Assembly (NCBI RefSeq): GCF_033097365.1
Contig: NZ_AP028461.1
Location: forward strand, 5,642,001 to 5,706,000
DNA length: 64,000 nucleotides
Direction: 5' to 3'
From: Actinoplanes sichuanensis
GTDB taxonomy: Bacteria > Actinomycetota > Actinomycetes > Mycobacteriales > Micromonosporaceae
Shown: positions 61,579 through 64,000 of the stretch, in pieces
How the letters are laid out: every line of letters starts with the position of its first letter
How positions within the stretch are numbered: the first letter of the stretch is position 1
The notes under the pieces: model-generated
Seen by the model: only the letters and a program-made list of their open reading frames with translations
Databases searched by the model: none
Told to the model about the DNA's origin: nothing
Translations under genes and position numbers: made by a program

Positions 61579-61920
61579 ATGAAGTATCTGATGCTGGTGT
61601 GCGTCGACCCGGACTTCACGCCGGGCGAGGACGACGGCAAGCCGGACGTCGACGACTGGGCCGGTGAAATGGACGGCAAGGGAATCCGGCTGATGGGCGA
61701 CCGGACCAGGCCGTCGAGTGCCGCCACCACCGTCCGGGTGCGGAATCGGGAGGTGCTGGTCACCGACGGGCCGTTCACCGAGACGAAAGACGTCATCGCC
61801 GGGTTCGACGTGCTCGAGTGCGAGGACCTGGACCAGGCGATCGAGGTGGCGTCGAAACACCCGATGGCCTGGGCCGGAGCGATCGAACTGCGGCCGGTGT
61901 GGCCCTGGGGCGATGAGTAA
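61579..61920 (+). CDS. DGPF/YCII-family protein, partner of the ECF42 sigma factor
   Basis: 113 residues with the YCII-like fold and the DGPF motif in VLVTDGPFTETKDVIAGFDVLE. DGPF proteins are the conserved neighbours of ECF42 sigma factors and may regulate them. GGAGGA precedes ATG 61579. It overlaps the sigma gene by 8 bp. Confidence 0.9.
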   Translation: MKYLMLVCVDPDFTPGEDDGKPDVDDWAGEMDGKGIRLMGDRTRPSSAATTVRVRNREVLVTDGPFTETKDVIAGFDVLECEDLDQAIEVASKHPMAWAGAIELRPVWPWGDE

Positions 61921-63142
61921 AGACATCGCCGCGGTCTACGCCGACGGGTGGAGCCGGATCGTCGCCACGATGATCCGGCTCACCGGTGACTGGAGCCTCG
62001 CGGAGGAGTGCGCCCAGGAGGCCTTCGCGACCGCGTTGCGCGTCTGGCCGGAGAGCGGGACACCCGATCAGCCGCTCGCCTGGCTCACCACGGTGGCTCG
62101 GCGCACCGCGATCGACCGGGTGCGCCGGGCGGCGGTGGAGCGGGAGAAACTGCGGGAGGTGGCGATGGAGCCGGCACCGTGGACGGTCGACGCGGAAATC
62201 CCGGACGACCGGCTGGAACTCATGTTCACCTGCTGCCACCCGGCGCTCAACGTGGAGGCTCAGGTGGCGCTGACCCTGCGCGGTGTCGCCGGGATGAGCA
62301 CGGCCGAGATCGCCCGTGCGTTCCTGGTGCCGGAGAAGACCATGGGGCAGCGGATCTTCCGGGCCAAGCAGCGGATCAAGCAGGCCGGCATCCCCTTCCG
62401 GGTGCCGCCGGGCCACCTGCTGCCGGAACGGCTGTCGGCGGTGCTGCATGTGCTTTACCTGCTGTTCAACGAGGGATACTCGGGCGCGGGAGAACTGTGC
62501 CGGGAGGCGATCCGGATCGGACGGACCCTGGCCGGGCTGATGCCCGACGAGCCGGAAGCGCTCGGGCTGCTCGCCCTAATGCTGGTGCAGGACGCCCGTC
62601 GCGAGGCCCGGACCGGCGCCGACGGGACCCTGCTCACCCTGGACGAACAGGACCGGACCCGCTGGGACCGGGAGCGGATCGACGAAGGCGCCACGCTCTG
62701 CGAACGAGCCCTGCGGCATGGGAAGGCCGGGCCGTTCCAACTCCAGGCGGCGATCGCGGTCTGTCACGCCACCGCGAGCGGCACCGACGATACGGACTGG
62801 ACGCAGATCGCCGGGCTCTACGAACATCTGCGCCGAGTCGCGCCGAGCCCAGTCGTGGACCTCAACCGGGCCGTCGCCGTCGCGATGGCCTCCGGACCAC
62901 ATGCCGGACTCGAACTGGTCGACGCCATCGATGAGCTCGACGGATATCACCTGCTGCACGCCACCCGCGCCGACCTGCTGCGCCGAGCCGGTCGCGACGA
63001 TGAAGCGGTCGACAGTTGGCGCCGTGCGCTGGAACTGGCGCCGACCGAGGCGGAACGACAGCTGCTCAGTCACCGGCTAGCAGCCGCTCAGCGAACCGGG
63101 CTTCGAACAGCGCCGCCCACCGCGCCACAGCCGGCAGAGTGA
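61913..63142 (+). CDS. ECF42-type RNA polymerase sigma factor with TPR-like C-terminal domain
   Basis: 409 residues. Sigma region 2 (VYADGWSRIVATMIRLTGDWSLAEECAQEAFATAL) and region 4 (VALTLRGVAGMSTAEIARAFLVPEKTMGQRIFRAKQRIK) are followed by the 200-residue C-terminal extension (LHVLYLLFNEGYSGAG, VDLNRAVAVAMASGP, YHLLHATRADLLRRAGR) that marks ECF42 and replaces an anti-sigma factor. It is translationally coupled to the DGPF protein and converges with the sensor-domain gene, overlapping by 77 bp. Confidence 0.93.
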   Translation: MSKDIAAVYADGWSRIVATMIRLTGDWSLAEECAQEAFATALRVWPESGTPDQPLAWLTTVARRTAIDRVRRAAVEREKLREVAMEPAPWTVDAEIPDDRLELMFTCCHPALNVEAQVALTLRGVAGMSTAEIARAFLVPEKTMGQRIFRAKQRIKQAGIPFRVPPGHLLPERLSAVLHVLYLLFNEGYSGAGELCREAIRIGRTLAGLMPDEPEALGLLALMLVQDARREARTGADGTLLTLDEQDRTRWDRERIDEGATLCERALRHGKAGPFQLQAAIAVCHATASGTDDTDWTQIAGLYEHLRRVAPSPVVDLNRAVAVAMASGPHAGLELVDAIDELDGYHLLHATRADLLRRAGRDDEAVDSWRRALELAPTEAERQLLSHRLAAAQRTGLRTAPPTAPQPAE

Positions 63143-63707
63143 CCAGGAAGACCACGGCCAGGACGCCGTAGAAGGCGACATTGGTCAGATAGGCGTCGCC
63201 GAAACCGAGCAACTCGGGCAGCTCCTTGCTGTCGGTCGGCAGCGACCAGCCCCACAGCACCCAGGTCAGGCCGCCGAGGACCGCCGCCCACCAGGTGGCG
63301 AGCACGGTGAACGCGATCGAGCTCGGGGCCCAGCGCAGCGCGGCGTGGGCCAGGTCGCGCCAGGTCTGTGCGTCGGCCAGAACCGCGAACAGCCTCGCTG
63401 GGAGGGTCGGCGCCCCGGCTGTGCGGTAGCCGGGGGCTGGGATCTCCCGCTCCAGGACCGGTGCGATCCGCTCCCGCTCAGCGGTCGCGAAGCCGCGGGC
63501 CTGCATCAGCCCGAAGAAACTCAGCGGGACGCCGACCCAGAGCACGGCCAGCCCGAGGCCGATCGACAGCGCTGTGACGCAGACGAGAACCGCGGCCAAT
63601 GCCAGTGGGAGGCCGGTCAGCACGTAGCGGGTGTCGGCGGCCAGCCGGGGCAGGACACGGGCGACCGGGGCGGGTGTGAGAGCCGGTTCGATCTGCGTCG
63701 TTGTCAT
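63066..63707 (-). CDS. Sensor-domain membrane protein
   Basis: 213 residues, about four helices (YVLTGLPLALAAVLVCVTALSIG, and a central pair around FTVLATWWAAVLGGLTWVLWGW) matching the putative sensor domain that usually precedes histidine kinase parts in actinomycetes. Here there is no kinase domain, so it is a stand-alone version or regulated by a partner outside the window. Start ATG 63707. Confidence 0.78.
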   Translation of the reverse strand: MTTTQIEPALTPAPVARVLPRLAADTRYVLTGLPLALAAVLVCVTALSIGLGLAVLWVGVPLSFFGLMQARGFATAERERIAPVLEREIPAPGYRTAGAPTLPARLFAVLADAQTWRDLAHAALRWAPSSIAFTVLATWWAAVLGGLTWVLWGWSLPTDSKELPELLGFGDAYLTNVAFYGVLAVVFLVTLPAVARWAALFEARFAERLLAGD

Positions 63708-63763
63708 GGTGTCGACGTTAGGCAGGGGGTGGTCCGTTGTGGATACGGCAGGCGCTAGCTTCG

Positions 63764-63785
63764 GTGGTAGTGCTGGCACTACCAC
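63764..63785. promoter_or_regulatory. 22-bp palindrome upstream of the sensor-domain gene
   Basis: Arms GTGGTAGTGC and GCACTACCAC around a TG centre, 57 bp before the sensor-domain start. A likely dimeric operator. The regulator could be encoded further right, outside this window. Confidence 0.55.
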
Positions 63786-63839
63786 TCGGATCGTCCGGAC
63801 GGCCAGGCCGCACCGCCCGGCGGGTCATCGCGCGGCGGG

Positions 63840-64000
63840 TCACAGTGCGCCGGTCACTGCGCGGCGGGTGACCGCCAGGGCCTCGCCCAGGAAACTGAGG
63901 CCAATGGCGAGCTGGATCGGGCGGGCGTCGGGGGCGGCGCCGAACGCCGTTGCGGCCGCCCCGAACGCGGCCATGATCGCGAGTGAGCCGGCGACGGCCG
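63840..64000 (-). CDS. Membrane protein, 5' part outside window
   Basis: Only the last 52 residues are visible: AVAGSLAIMAAFGAAATAFG, RPIQLAIGLSFLGEALAVT and RRAVTGAL, two hydrophobic helices and a basic tail. Its C-terminus is at 63840; the start lies beyond the right edge. No family can be named from this piece. Confidence 0.55.
   Translation of the reverse strand, partial: AVAGSLAIMAAFGAAATAFGAAPDARPIQLAIGLSFLGEALAVTRRAVTGAL

Noticed and set aside
1..64000. tRNA or rRNA genes, prophage, or antibiotic gene cluster
   Set aside because: No cloverleaf-like, rRNA-conserved or megasynthase segments were seen when reading both strands; only small recombinase and transposase relics are present.

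Overview
This is a GC-rich (about 70%) actinobacterial chromosome segment, densely coded, with GTG starts and many short overlaps between genes. A methyl-accepting chemotaxis protein, a eukaryote-like multidomain acyl-CoA carboxylase, a B12-riboswitch-controlled nrdAB pair, excalibur and MEDS-STAS proteins, and many TetR/HxlR/GNAT/ECF genes point to a filamentous or zoospore-forming actinomycete of the Micromonosporaceae type (Actinoplanes-like). That placement is inferred from gene content only. I saw no rRNA, tRNA, CRISPR array or biosynthetic megacluster.

Layout. 1-5.6 kb (minus): a partial MetE-like gene, then a YhgE/Pip and MMPL membrane pair behind a promoter that carries dyads. 5.6-12 kb: a probable 3-hydroxybutyrate unit (dehydrogenase, PucR regulator, MHS transporter) next to a chemoreceptor. 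12-16 kb: a protein resembling DnaA domain I, and an ABC-F ATPase preceded by a 12-codon leader peptide. 14.6-18.3 kb: a three-gene unit of a TetR with a long proline-rich tail, a winged-helix protein and a shortened PPDK-like phosphotransferase containing a 48-bp minisatellite. 18-24 kb: DinB-VOC, HxlR/DoxX, HAD, MEDS-STAS, GNAT, a Trp-rich membrane protein and an excalibur protein. 24-27 kb: a LacI-sensor GGDEF protein translationally coupled to a small alarmone synthetase.

27-36 kb: acetyltransferases, a MOSC protein and a giant acyl-CoA carboxylase broken by a one-base frameshift near 31,667, then a strong hairpin and a 31-bp tandem array. 36-47 kb: a two-component system, secreted and intracellular hydrolases, a DJ-1/PfpI plus GlxA pair, a SigE-family sigma factor with its membrane partner, and an APH-like kinase. 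47-49 kb is a mobile-element scar: a tyrosine-recombinase pseudogene, an orphan NAD-binding reductase and a 226-bp MITE-like element with inverted termini and a 5-bp target duplication.

49-57 kb: a TetR / HAD / NAD-dependent ligase operon and a divergent membrane gene sharing TetR-type operators, then nrdAB with NrdR boxes and a cobalamin riboswitch. 57-64 kb: a GXWXG/alcohol dehydrogenase/cupin group, IS256 remnants, NUDIX, GNAT-TPR, an ECF42 sigma factor with its DGPF partner, and a sensor-domain membrane protein at the right edge.

The least ordinary items are the MITE-like element, the DnaA-domain-I-like orphan, the c-di-GMP/(p)ppGpp gene coupling, the ABC-F leader peptide, the degenerate ABC domain fused to the MMPL transporter, the minimal PPDK-like unit and the HAD-ligase operon.
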